Shown here: piece by piece, positions 16,459-24,820 of the stretch
Numbering within the stretch: position 1 is the stretch's first letter
Layout of the letters: each line of letters starts with the position of its first letter
From: Pelagibacteraceae bacterium AG-365-D07
GTDB taxonomy: Bacteria; Pseudomonadota; Alphaproteobacteria; Pelagibacterales; Pelagibacteraceae
Length of the DNA: 53,323 nucleotides
Assembly: GCA_003280005.1 (NCBI GenBank)
Contig: QCGH01000007.1
Coordinates: 1-53,323 of the forward strand
Direction of reading: 5' to 3'
The notes under the pieces: model-generated
Database searches by the model: none
Told to the model about the DNA's origin: nothing
Seen by the model: only the letters and a program-made list of their open reading frames with translations
Translations under genes and position numbers: made by a program

Positions 16459-17499
16459 TTAGTGATTGATAGATGTATAAAAGTTCCAGGAACAGTCAAA
16501 ACTTGGAATATAAACTCTATCTAGGGTAGCATTTCCAAAGTTTTTATTGAATACATCTTGCCAATTTTCAACCTGTTTTGGTCGTTTATCTTGACTACCA
16601 ACTTGAGCAGTCACAACACCATTTGGTTTAAGCACTCTAATTATTTGATCCATGTTTTTTGCGGCAAGATCTATACAGAATTGGTCATCATTTAAATCTA
16701 TATAAATCTTATCATAAGTATCAGTTTCGACTTTTTTTATACTTTCAAATGCATCACCCCATACACATTTGACTGAATTTTTTTCAGTTGCTTTTTGACC
16801 GATTGTTCCAAGGTGTTTATCACAAACTTCTACAACCTCAGGATCTAATTCATACCAATCGATAAATCCAAAATTTTTAGATATACACTCCCTGGCGACC
16901 CCTCCATCACCACCTCCTATTATTGCTGCTCTTTCTTTTGATGTGTTAAGTTTCAAGCCTGAGTTAACAAAAGTTGAACTATATAAATGCTCATCGCTTG
17001 ACGCAACCTGCAAGTCTTTATCAATAAATAAAGACTTACCAAATTCTTCTAAATCTAAGATTTGCACATGTTGACCAACTTTAGATACAAAATCCTCAAG
17101 AACATTCTTTACTACATACGATTTCTGCATTCCTGGAGTGCTTGAAGTATCGAAATAATTTTCAATTGTATGACGGTCAAAAGATTTTTTTATAATTCTC
17201 TTACATTTAATCTCATTTTTAATCACATCTAGTGCTATATTTGGAGATACTTTTCCACACGTAAAAAAATCGAAACTTATAATTCCATGTTCAGGAAATG
17301 TATGAAAACTAATATGACTCTCCGCTAAAAGAGCAACTAGCGTAAAACCTTGTGGTTCAAATTTGTATTTAGAAATATTAAGAACTGTTACCTTTGCTTT
17401 TTCTGCAATTTTATGAACTAGGCCCTCGTAAAATGATGGATCATATTCACCAGATGTCCCTATTATATCGAGAGTTATGTGCTCCCCAACTTTAACCAT
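16459..17499 (-). CDS. Fused S-adenosylmethionine decarboxylase-spermidine synthase
   Basis: A 346-residue fusion. Residues 1-115 or so are a class 1 SpeD: the self-cleavage site Glu60-Ser61 in AESHISFHTFPEHG (yielding the pyruvoyl group), His66, and Cys81 in FDFFTCG, at the same mutual spacing as in the Thermotoga enzyme (63/68/83). Residues about 135-346 are an aminopropyltransferase: GGGDGG (195-200), ELDP (217-220), GDA (248-250) and YIDLNDD with the catalytic Asp268. One chain would thus make decarboxylated AdoMet and use it to convert putrescine to spermidine, releasing methylthioadenosine. It is last in an operon with mtnP, mtnA and an aldolase that consume that by-product. Confidence 0.92.
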   Translation of the reverse strand: MVKVGEHITLDIIGTSGEYDPSFYEGLVHKIAEKAKVTVLNISKYKFEPQGFTLVALLAESHISFHTFPEHGIISFDFFTCGKVSPNIALDVIKNEIKCKRIIKKSFDRHTIENYFDTSSTPGMQKSYVVKNVLEDFVSKVGQHVQILDLEEFGKSLFIDKDLQVASSDEHLYSSTFVNSGLKLNTSKERAAIIGGGDGGVARECISKNFGFIDWYELDPEVVEVCDKHLGTIGQKATEKNSVKCVWGDAFESIKKVETDTYDKIYIDLNDDQFCIDLAAKNMDQIIRVLKPNGVVTAQVGSQDKRPKQVENWQDVFNKNFGNATLDRVYIPSFDCSWNFYTSINH

Positions 17500-17505
17500 A
17501 AAAAA

Positions 17506-18168
17506 TTATCCCCTCTTATAACCTTTTACTTTTTCTAAAATTTTTTGCATTTCTACAAAAGTTAGATTCTTTGGCTCTCCTAGCTTTATCGCAAGAAAGT
17601 ATTGGTGGCAAATGTTTTCTACCTCTTGTGCAAGTTCAAATGCTTTGCTTAAATTTTCTCCAAATGCAATCTGTCCGTGATTTGCCATCAAGCATGCCTT
17701 TCTTTTTTCAAGAGCTCTTAAAATATTTTGGGATAATTCTTTTGTTCCGAAGGTTGCATATTCTGCACATTTAATATCGTCTCCCCCCATCAAAGCTATC
17801 ATATAGTGAAATGGAGGGACAGATTTTCGATGAGTAGATATAGCGGTTGCATGAGCAGAATGAGTATGAACTATAGCTTTTGCCTCCGGTTTTTTTCTAT
17901 AAATATCTTGATGAAAACGCCACTCTGATGAAGGGTTTAGTCCTGAATTTGCAATTTTTAAATAGTCATACTCAGTGTTTAAAGACATAAAAACAATATC
18001 GGTTAACTTAAGTTTTTCATATTTAATACCTGATGGAGTTATGTAAAAACCTTCATCATCGTCTATTTTAGCTCTTACAGATAAATTTCCAGATCTAAGT
18101 GGAGAAAGATTTGTAGAATTTAACTTAAGAGAATAATCTATGACTTGTTGTTTTAAATCTTCATTCAT
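17506..18168 (-). CDS. Class II aldolase (FucA-like; probable 5-methylthioribulose-1-phosphate aldolase)
   Basis: A 220-residue zinc-dependent aldolase of the fuculose-phosphate family. The phosphate-binding SGN is at 26-28, ITPSGIKYEKL at 43-53 is FucA-like, Glu82 (SSEWRFH) is the catalytic acid, and His101, His103 (VHTHS) and His164 (NHGQ) bind zinc. The related dehydratase MtnB of the methionine salvage pathway lacks the TPSGIxYExL segment, so an aldolase is favoured. Lying two bases from mtnA and six from the SpeD-SpeE gene, it probably splits methylthioribulose-1-phosphate into dihydroxyacetone phosphate and methylthioacetaldehyde (the DHAP shunt). Specificity is inferred from context. 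Confidence 0.82.
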   Translation of the reverse strand: MNEDLKQQVIDYSLKLNSTNLSPLRSGNLSVRAKIDDDEGFYITPSGIKYEKLKLTDIVFMSLNTEYDYLKIANSGLNPSSEWRFHQDIYRKKPEAKAIVHTHSAHATAISTHRKSVPPFHYMIALMGGDDIKCAEYATFGTKELSQNILRALEKRKACLMANHGQIAFGENLSKAFELAQEVENICHQYFLAIKLGEPKNLTFVEMQKILEKVKGYKRG

Positions 18169-18169
18169 A

Positions 18170-19243
18170 TTACTTATTAAATAATTTCTTTAAGCCAGAA
18201 GATGATGCTTCACATACACCTTTTTCTGTAATTAAAGCTGTAACGTATTTAGCTGGTGTTACATCAAAAGCTAGGTTCATCGCTTTACTTTTTTGTGGAT
18301 AAAGTTGAATTTTTTTTAAATTACGATTCTCATCTAAACCTTCTATATGAGACAATTCCTCTGAATTTCTCTTTTCTATAGGAATATCTTTATGATCTTT
18401 AATATTCCAATCAATTGTTGAACTAGGAAGGGCTACATAAAAAGGAATATTATTATCATAGGCAGCTAAGGCTTTAAGATAAGTTCCAACTTTATTACAA
18501 ACATCTCCATTGGCTAAGGTTCTATCTGTTCCAACAATACACATATCAACCTCGCCCCTTTGCATTAAAATACCACCTGTGTTATCTGCGATGATTGTAT
18601 TTTTAATTTCTTCTTCATTTAGTTCATAAGATGTAAGATTTGCACCTTGATTCCTCGGCCTTGTTTCGTCGACCCATACATGAACAGGTATTCCTTTTTT
18701 GTGAGCATAATATATAGGGGAAGTGGCAGTTCCCCAATTTATTGTTGCAAGCCATCCGGCATTACAATGAGTTAAAATGTTAACTGTATCTTTTTTTTTA
18801 TTAAAAATTTGCTCAATAATCTTAAGACCATGCAAACCTATATTTTCACAAAATTTAATATCTTCTTCACAAATTTCTTTTGCTTCATTTAGAGCTATTT
18901 CTAAAATTTTATCACTGTTAACGCCTGATAATTTATTCATCATTCTGTCAACAGCCCACTTTAAATTTATAGCTGTTGGTCTTGAATTAATTAAATCTTC
19001 TGCAGATTTATTTAAAAATGATTGATCGTTATTTTCAAGAATAGCTAAGACTAATCCATAAGATGCGGTAGCTCCTATTAATGGAGCCCCCCTCACCTCC
19101 ATTACTTTAATTGCATTAATTGCATCTTTAACTGTTTTAAGATCTTTAATAATAAATTGATGTGGAAGTTTTGTTTGATCTATTATTTTTACAATACTAT
19201 TTTCGAACCAAATAGTTCGGTATTCTTTGCCCTCTATTCTCAT
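18170..19243 (-). CDS. mtnA: S-methyl-5-thioribose-1-phosphate isomerase
   Basis: A 357-residue aldose-ketose isomerase, eIF2B-related, that turns methylthioribose-1-phosphate into methylthioribulose-1-phosphate. Typical parts are MEVRGAPLIGATASYGL (about 48-64), LTHCNAGWLATINWGTA with the catalytic cysteine (about 160), WVDETRPRNQGANLTSYEL (about 190), and VGTDRTLANGDVCNKVGTY with the catalytic aspartate. Its start overlaps mtnP's stop by four bases and the aldolase follows two bases after its stop, so the three enzymes are one translational unit. 5-deoxyribose-1-phosphate is a known alternative substrate. Confidence 0.95.
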   Translation of the reverse strand: MRIEGKEYRTIWFENSIVKIIDQTKLPHQFIIKDLKTVKDAINAIKVMEVRGAPLIGATASYGLVLAILENNDQSFLNKSAEDLINSRPTAINLKWAVDRMMNKLSGVNSDKILEIALNEAKEICEEDIKFCENIGLHGLKIIEQIFNKKKDTVNILTHCNAGWLATINWGTATSPIYYAHKKGIPVHVWVDETRPRNQGANLTSYELNEEEIKNTIIADNTGGILMQRGEVDMCIVGTDRTLANGDVCNKVGTYLKALAAYDNNIPFYVALPSSTIDWNIKDHKDIPIEKRNSEELSHIEGLDENRNLKKIQLYPQKSKAMNLAFDVTPAKYVTALITEKGVCEASSSGLKKLFNK

Positions 19244-20112
19244 CTATTTAAAACTCTTCCCGCAATATTTTTAAGTTTATTTATGGTTTTTTTTGTTCTT
19301 TTTTCTGGCGCTGTAATTATTGCAACATCTAAACAATTATTTGATGGATCCTTTGGATCAATATGGTTTTCAAAATTCTCTATTAAATTTTTGATCATAT
19401 TTTTAGCTTTTGCGGCATTTCCTAAAAGAACTTTTATTACTTGTTGAACATCAACATTTTCATGATCTGGATGCCAACAATCATAATCGGTAACCATTGA
19501 AACTGATGCGTATCGTATTTCAGCTTCTCTTGCCAATTTTGCTTCAGGCATATTTGTCATTCCAATTACATCCGCTCCCCAAGATCTATATAAATTTGAC
19601 TCAGCAAGTGTTGAAAATTGAGGACCTTCCATAACTACATAAGTACCTGTTCTTTGATATTCTATTTTTTCTTTTTCAATCGCCTCTTCACAAGCATTCA
19701 TTAAACCTAATGATGTTGGGTGTGCCATTGACACATGAGCAACTATCTCATCATCAAAAAAAGTTTTATTTCTAGCAAATGTTCTATCTATGAATTGATC
19801 CACAATTACAAATTTTCCTGGATGCAATTCCTCTTTTAAAGAACCAACTGCCGATACAGATACGATGTCTGTAACACCTAATTGTTTAAGTGCGTCTATA
19901 TTAGCTCTAAAATTTATATTTGAAGGATTAATAAAGTGGCCTCGACCATGTCTGGGTAAAAAATAAACCTCTTTATTGTTATAATTGGTCTTTAAAATTT
20001 GATCTGATGGTTTTCCCCAAGGAGTTTCGATGTCTAATAATTCTCTTTGTTTAAATTCTTCAACATCATACAGCCCACTACCACCTATTATTGCTAATTT
20101 ATTTTTTGACAT
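19240..20112 (-). CDS. mtnP: S-methyl-5'-thioadenosine phosphorylase
   Basis: A 290-residue purine nucleoside phosphorylase-family enzyme that splits methylthioadenosine into adenine and methylthioribose-1-phosphate. It shows IIGGSGLYDVE (about 8-18), the phosphate-binding LPRHGRGH (about 52-59), SAVGSLKEEL, and VMEGPQFSTLAES with GMTNMPEAKLAREAE (about 185-205), the adenine-site signature of MTA phosphorylases. It heads the four-gene minus-strand operon and is divergent by 36 bases from apt, which would recapture its adenine product. Confidence 0.94.
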   Translation of the reverse strand: MSKNKLAIIGGSGLYDVEEFKQRELLDIETPWGKPSDQILKTNYNNKEVYFLPRHGRGHFINPSNINFRANIDALKQLGVTDIVSVSAVGSLKEELHPGKFVIVDQFIDRTFARNKTFFDDEIVAHVSMAHPTSLGLMNACEEAIEKEKIEYQRTGTYVVMEGPQFSTLAESNLYRSWGADVIGMTNMPEAKLAREAEIRYASVSMVTDYDCWHPDHENVDVQQVIKVLLGNAAKAKNMIKNLIENFENHIDPKDPSNNCLDVAIITAPEKRTKKTINKLKNIAGRVLNR

Positions 20113-20148
20113 ATATAAATTAATAAAAATTTATTATATAACTCAACA

Positions 20149-20679
20149 GTGATGAATCTTAAAGAATATATTAGATCAATACCTGATTATCCAAAAAAGG
20201 GAATTTTATTTAGAGATATAACTACTTTAATAAAGAATGAAGAAGCTTTTGAAGAAACTATTAATCAAATTATAAAAATATTAAAAAACCATAAATTTGA
20301 TAAAATTGCTGCTATTGAGTCTAGAGGTTTTGTTTTTGCCTCTGCTGTATCTTATTTATTAAAAAAACCATTTATTTTATTAAGAAAGAAAAATAAACTG
20401 CCGGCTGAAAGATATTCAATTGATTTTGAGCTTGAGTATGGAACTGCCACAATCGAAATGCATAAAGACTCTGTTTCTAGAGGAGATAAAGTAGTAATAA
20501 TCGATGATCTAATTGCAACTGGCGGAACTGCTGAGGCAGCTGCAAAAATAATAGAGATGGGAGATGGTGTAATTGAATTATTTATATTTGTAATAAATTT
20601 ATTTGATCTTGGTGGATGTGAAAAACTTATTGCAAAGAATTATAAAGTAGAAAATTTAATTGAATTTCCTGGACATTAA
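20149..20679 (+). CDS. apt: Adenine phosphoribosyltransferase
   Basis: A 176-residue enzyme that joins adenine and PRPP to give AMP. It begins with LKEYIRSIPDYPKKGILFRDIT, the Apt N-terminal adenine-binding region, contains AIESRGFVFASAVSYLL, and has the PRPP motif VVIIDDLIATGGTAEAA (about 121-137). It is head-to-head with mtnP across 36 bases, which fits its use for the adenine freed by MtnP. Its stop codon abuts the convergent GT2 stop. Confidence 0.95.
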   Translation: MMNLKEYIRSIPDYPKKGILFRDITTLIKNEEAFEETINQIIKILKNHKFDKIAAIESRGFVFASAVSYLLKKPFILLRKKNKLPAERYSIDFELEYGTATIEMHKDSVSRGDKVVIIDDLIATGGTAEAAAKIIEMGDGVIELFIFVINLFDLGGCEKLIAKNYKVENLIEFPGH

Positions 20680-21540
20680 TTAATTCTCAGGTCTTAAAAA
20701 TGATTTTTTTCCGATAATAGAATTAAACAAACCAAAAAGTCTCATTTTATAAATATTTTTCTTGTGTTTATTAAATAATATTGAATAAAAAATATATTTC
20801 GTCATCGCAGATACAAAATTATGTAAAGTTTTCGTAATAGCTGACAAATATCCATAATGTTTTTTATTATAGTAAAATTTTGACCACATCCAATGCCAGT
20901 TTCTTAAATATTCTAAATTATTAGATATGTCTTGTTTTGTTGTATAAGAACCCAAGTGTCTTATATGAGAATTTTTAATTATATATATTTTTTCATTTTC
21001 TTTTTTTTGTCTAAAACATAGATCTGTATTTTCTAAATATAAAAAGAAATTTTCATCAAAATACATTTCATTTTTAAATTTAGATTTATTTATCAGCATT
21101 GAAAAACCATCAACAGTATCTACTTCAAGTATATCATCATTGATATTTTGATATTTTTTTTTAATTTCATAATTTGGAAAATTACTATCTTCATTTAATG
21201 GAGAGATAATTGAAAAATCATCAATTTTTTTTAATGCCTCTTTAATTCCTAAAAAGGTATTTTCTTTAAAAATAACGTCAGGATTCAGAATAAAAACATA
21301 ATTTGTATTAGATTTTTTTATACCGATATTATTTGAGGCCCCCATTCCTATATTTTCATTGAGCGTCACCTCAATATTGTCATATTTGGCTTCTAATTCT
21401 TTCTTTAGTTCTTTGTCATATGAATTTTCAATTACTATTATTTTTGAAAGTTTCGGCAAAGAATCAATGCAGTTAAAAATAACTTTTTTTGATTTATAAC
21501 TAACAATGACAAATGTAATTTCTTTTAAATCTAAATTCAT
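20680..21540 (-). CDS. Glycosyltransferase family 2 (rhamnosyltransferase-like)
   Basis: A 286-residue GT-A enzyme. FVIVSYKSKKVIFNCIDSL starts the nucleotide-binding fold, NENIGMGASNNIGIKKS (about 78-95) and FILNPDVIF (about 99-107) give the metal/donor site, and FFLYLENTDLCFRQKK (about 165-180) is the acceptor-side ExDxxxR-like motif. This pattern is common in rhamnosyl- and related transferases, and the divergent rfbBACD genes for dTDP-rhamnose begin 48 bases away. Donor identity is inferred from that neighbourhood. Confidence 0.85.
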   Translation of the reverse strand: MNLDLKEITFVIVSYKSKKVIFNCIDSLPKLSKIIVIENSYDKELKKELEAKYDNIEVTLNENIGMGASNNIGIKKSNTNYVFILNPDVIFKENTFLGIKEALKKIDDFSIISPLNEDSNFPNYEIKKKYQNINDDILEVDTVDGFSMLINKSKFKNEMYFDENFFLYLENTDLCFRQKKENEKIYIIKNSHIRHLGSYTTKQDISNNLEYLRNWHWMWSKFYYNKKHYGYLSAITKTLHNFVSAMTKYIFYSILFNKHKKNIYKMRLFGLFNSIIGKKSFLRPEN

Positions 21541-21587
21541 AGAGTTTTATAAGTATACTTAATTCAGTTATTGATGTAAAAAAAATA

Positions 21588-22601
21588 ATGGGCAAAATTT
21601 TGGTAACAGGTGGACTAGGTTTTATTGGCAGTAATTTGATAAATTTACTCTTAAAAAGAAATTATAAAGTTTTAAACATTGATAAAGTTACTTATGCGTC
21701 AAATTTTTATAATGTCAAAAATTTTGATAAGCATAAAAATTATAAATTTATTAAATGTGATTTAAATAATCAAAAAAAATTAGGAATAATACTTTCTAAA
21801 TATAAACCTGATGGAATTTTTAATTTAGCTGCAGAAACGCATGTTGATAGATCAATAGATGGACCAAAAAATTTTATGTATTCAAATATTATAGGAACGT
21901 TTAATATTTTAGAAATTTTAAGAAAACATAAAATTAAAGCTAAACTAATACATATTTCTACAGACGAAGTTTATGGAGATGTAATTAAAGGTAGATCTAA
22001 AGAAAACGGAGTTTATAGACCAAGTTCTCCGTATGCTGCTTCAAAAGCATCCTCTGATCATTTGGTGTCTTCATATGTTAGGACTTATAAAATACCGGCC
22101 ATTGTTACTAATTGTTCAAATAACTTTGGTCCAAGGCAGCATCCAGAAAAGCTTATTCCAAAATTAATTTATAATATTCTCAATAATAAAAAATTACCAA
22201 TATATGGAAAAGGTAAAAATTCCAGAGAGTGGATCTTTGTCGAAGATCACTGTGAAGCATTAATTAAAATCTTCAAAAAAGGTAAATTGGGAGAATTTTA
22301 TAATATAGGTTCAAATTATAATCTCAATAATTTAGCAGTTGTTAAAAAATTACTATCTCTAGCTAAGAAAAAAATTATATTAGGTAGAAATGTAAAAATC
22401 AAATTTGTAAAAGATAGACCTGGTCACGATATGAGGTATGCAATAGATAGTAGAAAAATTAAAAAAGATCTTAAATGGTCCCCAAAAATAAATTTTAATA
22501 ATGGTTTGAAAAAAACATTTGATTGGTATTACAATAATCAAAAGTACTATTTAAAATTAAATAGAAAAGATATTTTGAGAAGACTTGGAACAAATAAATG
22601 A
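21588..22601 (+). CDS. rfbB: dTDP-glucose 4,6-dehydratase
   Basis: A 337-residue extended short-chain dehydrogenase that converts dTDP-glucose to dTDP-4-keto-6-deoxyglucose, the second step to dTDP-rhamnose. It shows GGLGFIGSN (8-16), HVDRSIDGP, STDEVYGD (about 125-132) with the catalytic Thr-Asp-Glu, YAASKAS (Tyr/Lys pair, about 150-156), and NNFGPRQHPEKLIP. First of four overlapping plus-strand genes (rfbB-A-C-D). Confidence 0.95.
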   Translation: MGKILVTGGLGFIGSNLINLLLKRNYKVLNIDKVTYASNFYNVKNFDKHKNYKFIKCDLNNQKKLGIILSKYKPDGIFNLAAETHVDRSIDGPKNFMYSNIIGTFNILEILRKHKIKAKLIHISTDEVYGDVIKGRSKENGVYRPSSPYAASKASSDHLVSSYVRTYKIPAIVTNCSNNFGPRQHPEKLIPKLIYNILNNKKLPIYGKGKNSREWIFVEDHCEALIKIFKKGKLGEFYNIGSNYNLNNLAVVKKLLSLAKKKIILGRNVKIKFVKDRPGHDMRYAIDSRKIKKDLKWSPKINFNNGLKKTFDWYYNNQKYYLKLNRKDILRRLGTNK

Positions 22602-23461
22602 TTAGAAAAGGAATTATACTTTCTGGTGGAATGGGAACTAGAATGAGCCCTCTAACAAAAGCTGTGAACAAACAGTTGCTTCCTATCTATGATAAACCGT
22701 TAATATTTTATCCTTTATCAATTTTAATGCTGGCTAAAATTAAAGATATTCTAATTATAGTAAATAAAGGACAATTAAATCAGTATAAGAAAATATTGCC
22801 AAATGGTAATAGATTAGGAATAAAACTTACTTATAAAGAGCAAGATAGTCCAAAAGGTCTGCCAGATGCATTTATTCTTGGTGATAATTTTATTGGCAAA
22901 GAAAATGTAGCTTTAATTTTGGGAGACAATTTTTTTTATGGTCAATTTCTTTCACAAAAGCTGATGGAATGTACAAAATTAAAAAAAGGAGCAAAGGTTT
23001 TATTGCATAGAGTTGCTAATCCAGAAAAATATGGAGTTGCCAAGGTTAAAAAAAATAAAATAACTCTAATTAAAGAAAAACCAAAAAAATTTTTTTCTGA
23101 TTTAGCAATTACTGGACTTTATTTTTTTGATAACAAAGTAATAAAATTTTCTAAAGAGCTCAAACCCTCAAAAAGAAATGAGCTAGAAATTACAGATTTA
23201 CTAAACAAATATAAAAAAATTAATAGTTTATCTGCTGATTATATTGGTAGAGGTGGCGCATGGCTAGATACTGGATCAATAGAGGATTTTTATAAAACAA
23301 GCAACTTTGTATCTGCAATCGAAAATAGGCAAGGATTTAAGATTGCATGCTTAGAGGAAATTTCTTTACTAAATAAATGGATTAGTAAAAAAGAGATTAA
23401 TGAAGCAATAAAGTTTTATGGAAAGTGTGAATATTCATCATATTTAAAAAAACTTATTTAA
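22598..23461 (+). CDS. rfbA: Glucose-1-phosphate thymidylyltransferase
   Basis: A 287-residue nucleotidyltransferase making dTDP-glucose from dTTP and glucose-1-phosphate, the first step to dTDP-rhamnose. GIILSGGMGTRMSPLT (about 5-20) is the nucleotide loop, NKQLLPIYDKP binds the sugar phosphate, LILGDNFFYG (about 104-113) binds the metal, and GRGGAWLDTGSIEDF is a late family signature. It overlaps rfbB by four bases and shares one base with rfbC. Confidence 0.95.
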   Translation: MIRKGIILSGGMGTRMSPLTKAVNKQLLPIYDKPLIFYPLSILMLAKIKDILIIVNKGQLNQYKKILPNGNRLGIKLTYKEQDSPKGLPDAFILGDNFIGKENVALILGDNFFYGQFLSQKLMECTKLKKGAKVLLHRVANPEKYGVAKVKKNKITLIKEKPKKFFSDLAITGLYFFDNKVIKFSKELKPSKRNELEITDLLNKYKKINSLSADYIGRGGAWLDTGSIEDFYKTSNFVSAIENRQGFKIACLEEISLLNKWISKKEINEAIKFYGKCEYSSYLKKLI

Positions 23462-23985
23462 TGATTAAGAAAACAGGTTTTAAAGATTTAATTTTGATTA
23501 AAAATAAATGCTTTAAAGATTCAAGGGGACATTTCAAGGAACTTCTCCGCGAATCTAAACTTAAAACGAGATTTCCATTTTTAGTTATGTCTTACTCAAA
23601 AAGAGGGGTTATTAGAGGATTACATTTACAAAAAAGGAAATCTCAAGGTAAATTTATTTCAGTTTTAAAAGGTAAAATTTTAGATGTAGCGGTTGATTTA
23701 AGAAAAAAATCTAAAACCTATGGCAAACACTTTAGATCAATTCTGAGCGAAAAAAATTCAAAATCAATTTATATACCTCCTGGATTTGCACATGGGTTCT
23801 GTGGACTGGAAAAAGAAAATTATGTAATTTATAGTTGTACAAATTATAGAGATAAAAAAAGTGAAAATGGAATTATGTATAATGACAAAGATTTAAATAT
23901 TAAATGGCCTTTTAAAAATCCTATTTTATCTAAAAAGGACAAGAACAACTTGTCGCTTAAAGAATACTTAAAAAAAATAAAATGA
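23461..23985 (+). CDS. rfbC: dTDP-4-dehydrorhamnose 3,5-epimerase
   Basis: A 174-residue cupin-fold epimerase for step three of dTDP-rhamnose synthesis. Visible motifs are DSRGHFKELLRES, SKRGVIRGLHLQ with the catalytic histidine (about 58), VAVDLRKKSKTYGKH, and IPPGFAHGFCGLE (about 100-112). The usual phenylalanine/tyrosine and glutamate positions near the active site are present. The ATG directly follows the rfbA stop, and its own stop overlaps the rfbD start by four bases. Confidence 0.93.
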   Translation: MIKKTGFKDLILIKNKCFKDSRGHFKELLRESKLKTRFPFLVMSYSKRGVIRGLHLQKRKSQGKFISVLKGKILDVAVDLRKKSKTYGKHFRSILSEKNSKSIYIPPGFAHGFCGLEKENYVIYSCTNYRDKKSENGIMYNDKDLNIKWPFKNPILSKKDKNNLSLKEYLKKIK

Positions 23986-24689
23986 AGCCAAAAATATTAG
24001 TTACAGGTGGTGATGGAAGATTTGCAAAAGTTTTAAAAAGAAAAAATAAATATTTAAACCTGATTTTTAAATCAAAAAGACAATTAGATATACTTAATAT
24101 AAATTCAATTGAAAAAATTATTAAAAAAGAAAAACCTAAAATTATTTTTCATACAGCTGGTTTATCACGCCCAATGAATATTCATAATAAAAATATTTCT
24201 AGAAGTATTGATTTAAACATTATTGGTACTTGTAATATAGTTAAAACTTGTAAAAAATTTAAAATTAAGCTTGTATATTTTTCTTCAGGATATGTTTATG
24301 AGGGCACAAAGGGAAATTATAAAGAAAATCATCCAGTTAAACCATTTAATAATTATGGTTTATCAAAATTAGGGGGCGAGTGTGCCGCTAGAATGTATAA
24401 TAATTCTTTAATACTTAGAATAACAATGACTGAAAAACCATTTTTATATAAAAAAGCTTTTACAAATTTAAAAACAAACTTTATGTTTCATGAAGATTTA
24501 ATTGATTTGTTACCGAAGTTACTAAAGCATAAAGGGATAATTAATGTTGGTGGTAAATCACAGTCAGTATTTAATTTTGCCAAAAAATATAATTCAAATG
24601 TTAAGGGTATAAAAGCTATTAAATCTTTAAATCTACCTCTTAACCAAACAATGAATTTAAATTTGTTAAAAAAGCTAATTAAAAATTAA
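23982..24689 (+). CDS. dTDP-4-dehydrorhamnose reductase-like protein (short RmlD)
   Basis: A 235-residue NAD(P)-dependent sugar-nucleotide reductase of the RmlD family: ILVTGGDGRFAKVL (5-18) for cofactor, RQLDILNINSIEKI and IIFHTAGLSRP, then FSSGYVYEGTKG and the catalytic pair in NNYGLSKLGGE (Tyr/Lys, about 127-131). It is about 55-60 residues shorter than typical RmlD, lacking much of the C-terminal substrate part, but the operon position makes it the probable fourth enzyme of the pathway. Its stop codon touches the 3' CCA of the oppositely oriented tRNA-Met gene. Confidence 0.82.
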   Translation: MKPKILVTGGDGRFAKVLKRKNKYLNLIFKSKRQLDILNINSIEKIIKKEKPKIIFHTAGLSRPMNIHNKNISRSIDLNIIGTCNIVKTCKKFKIKLVYFSSGYVYEGTKGNYKENHPVKPFNNYGLSKLGGECAARMYNNSLILRITMTEKPFLYKKAFTNLKTNFMFHEDLIDLLPKLLKHKGIINVGGKSQSVFNFAKKYNSNVKGIKAIKSLNLPLNQTMNLNLLKKLIKN

Positions 24690-24766
24690 TGGTAGCGGGA
24701 AGTGGGATCGAACCACTGACCTCGGGCTTATGAGTCCCGCGCTCTAACCAACTGAGCTACCCCGCC
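24690..24766 (-). tRNA. tRNA-Met (anticodon CAT), CCA encoded
   Basis: On the minus strand the sequence begins GGCGGGGTAGCTCAGTTGG (D-arm), continues TTAGAGCGCGGGACTCATAA with anticodon CAT (24730-24732), and ends with the T-loop GTGGTTCGATCCCAC and TTCCCGCTACCA. The acceptor stem pairs fully with G-T wobbles at 1-72 and 7-66. The D-arm and CTCATAA loop resemble elongator tRNA-Met; a lysidine-modified tRNA-Ile2 cannot be excluded from the anticodon alone. The CCA lies directly against the stop codon of the convergent RmlD-like gene. Confidence 0.92.
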
Positions 24767-24820
24767 ATTAAATTCACGTTGATATATACTACTTATTTTT
24801 TTTATTTCAAAAAGAAATTA

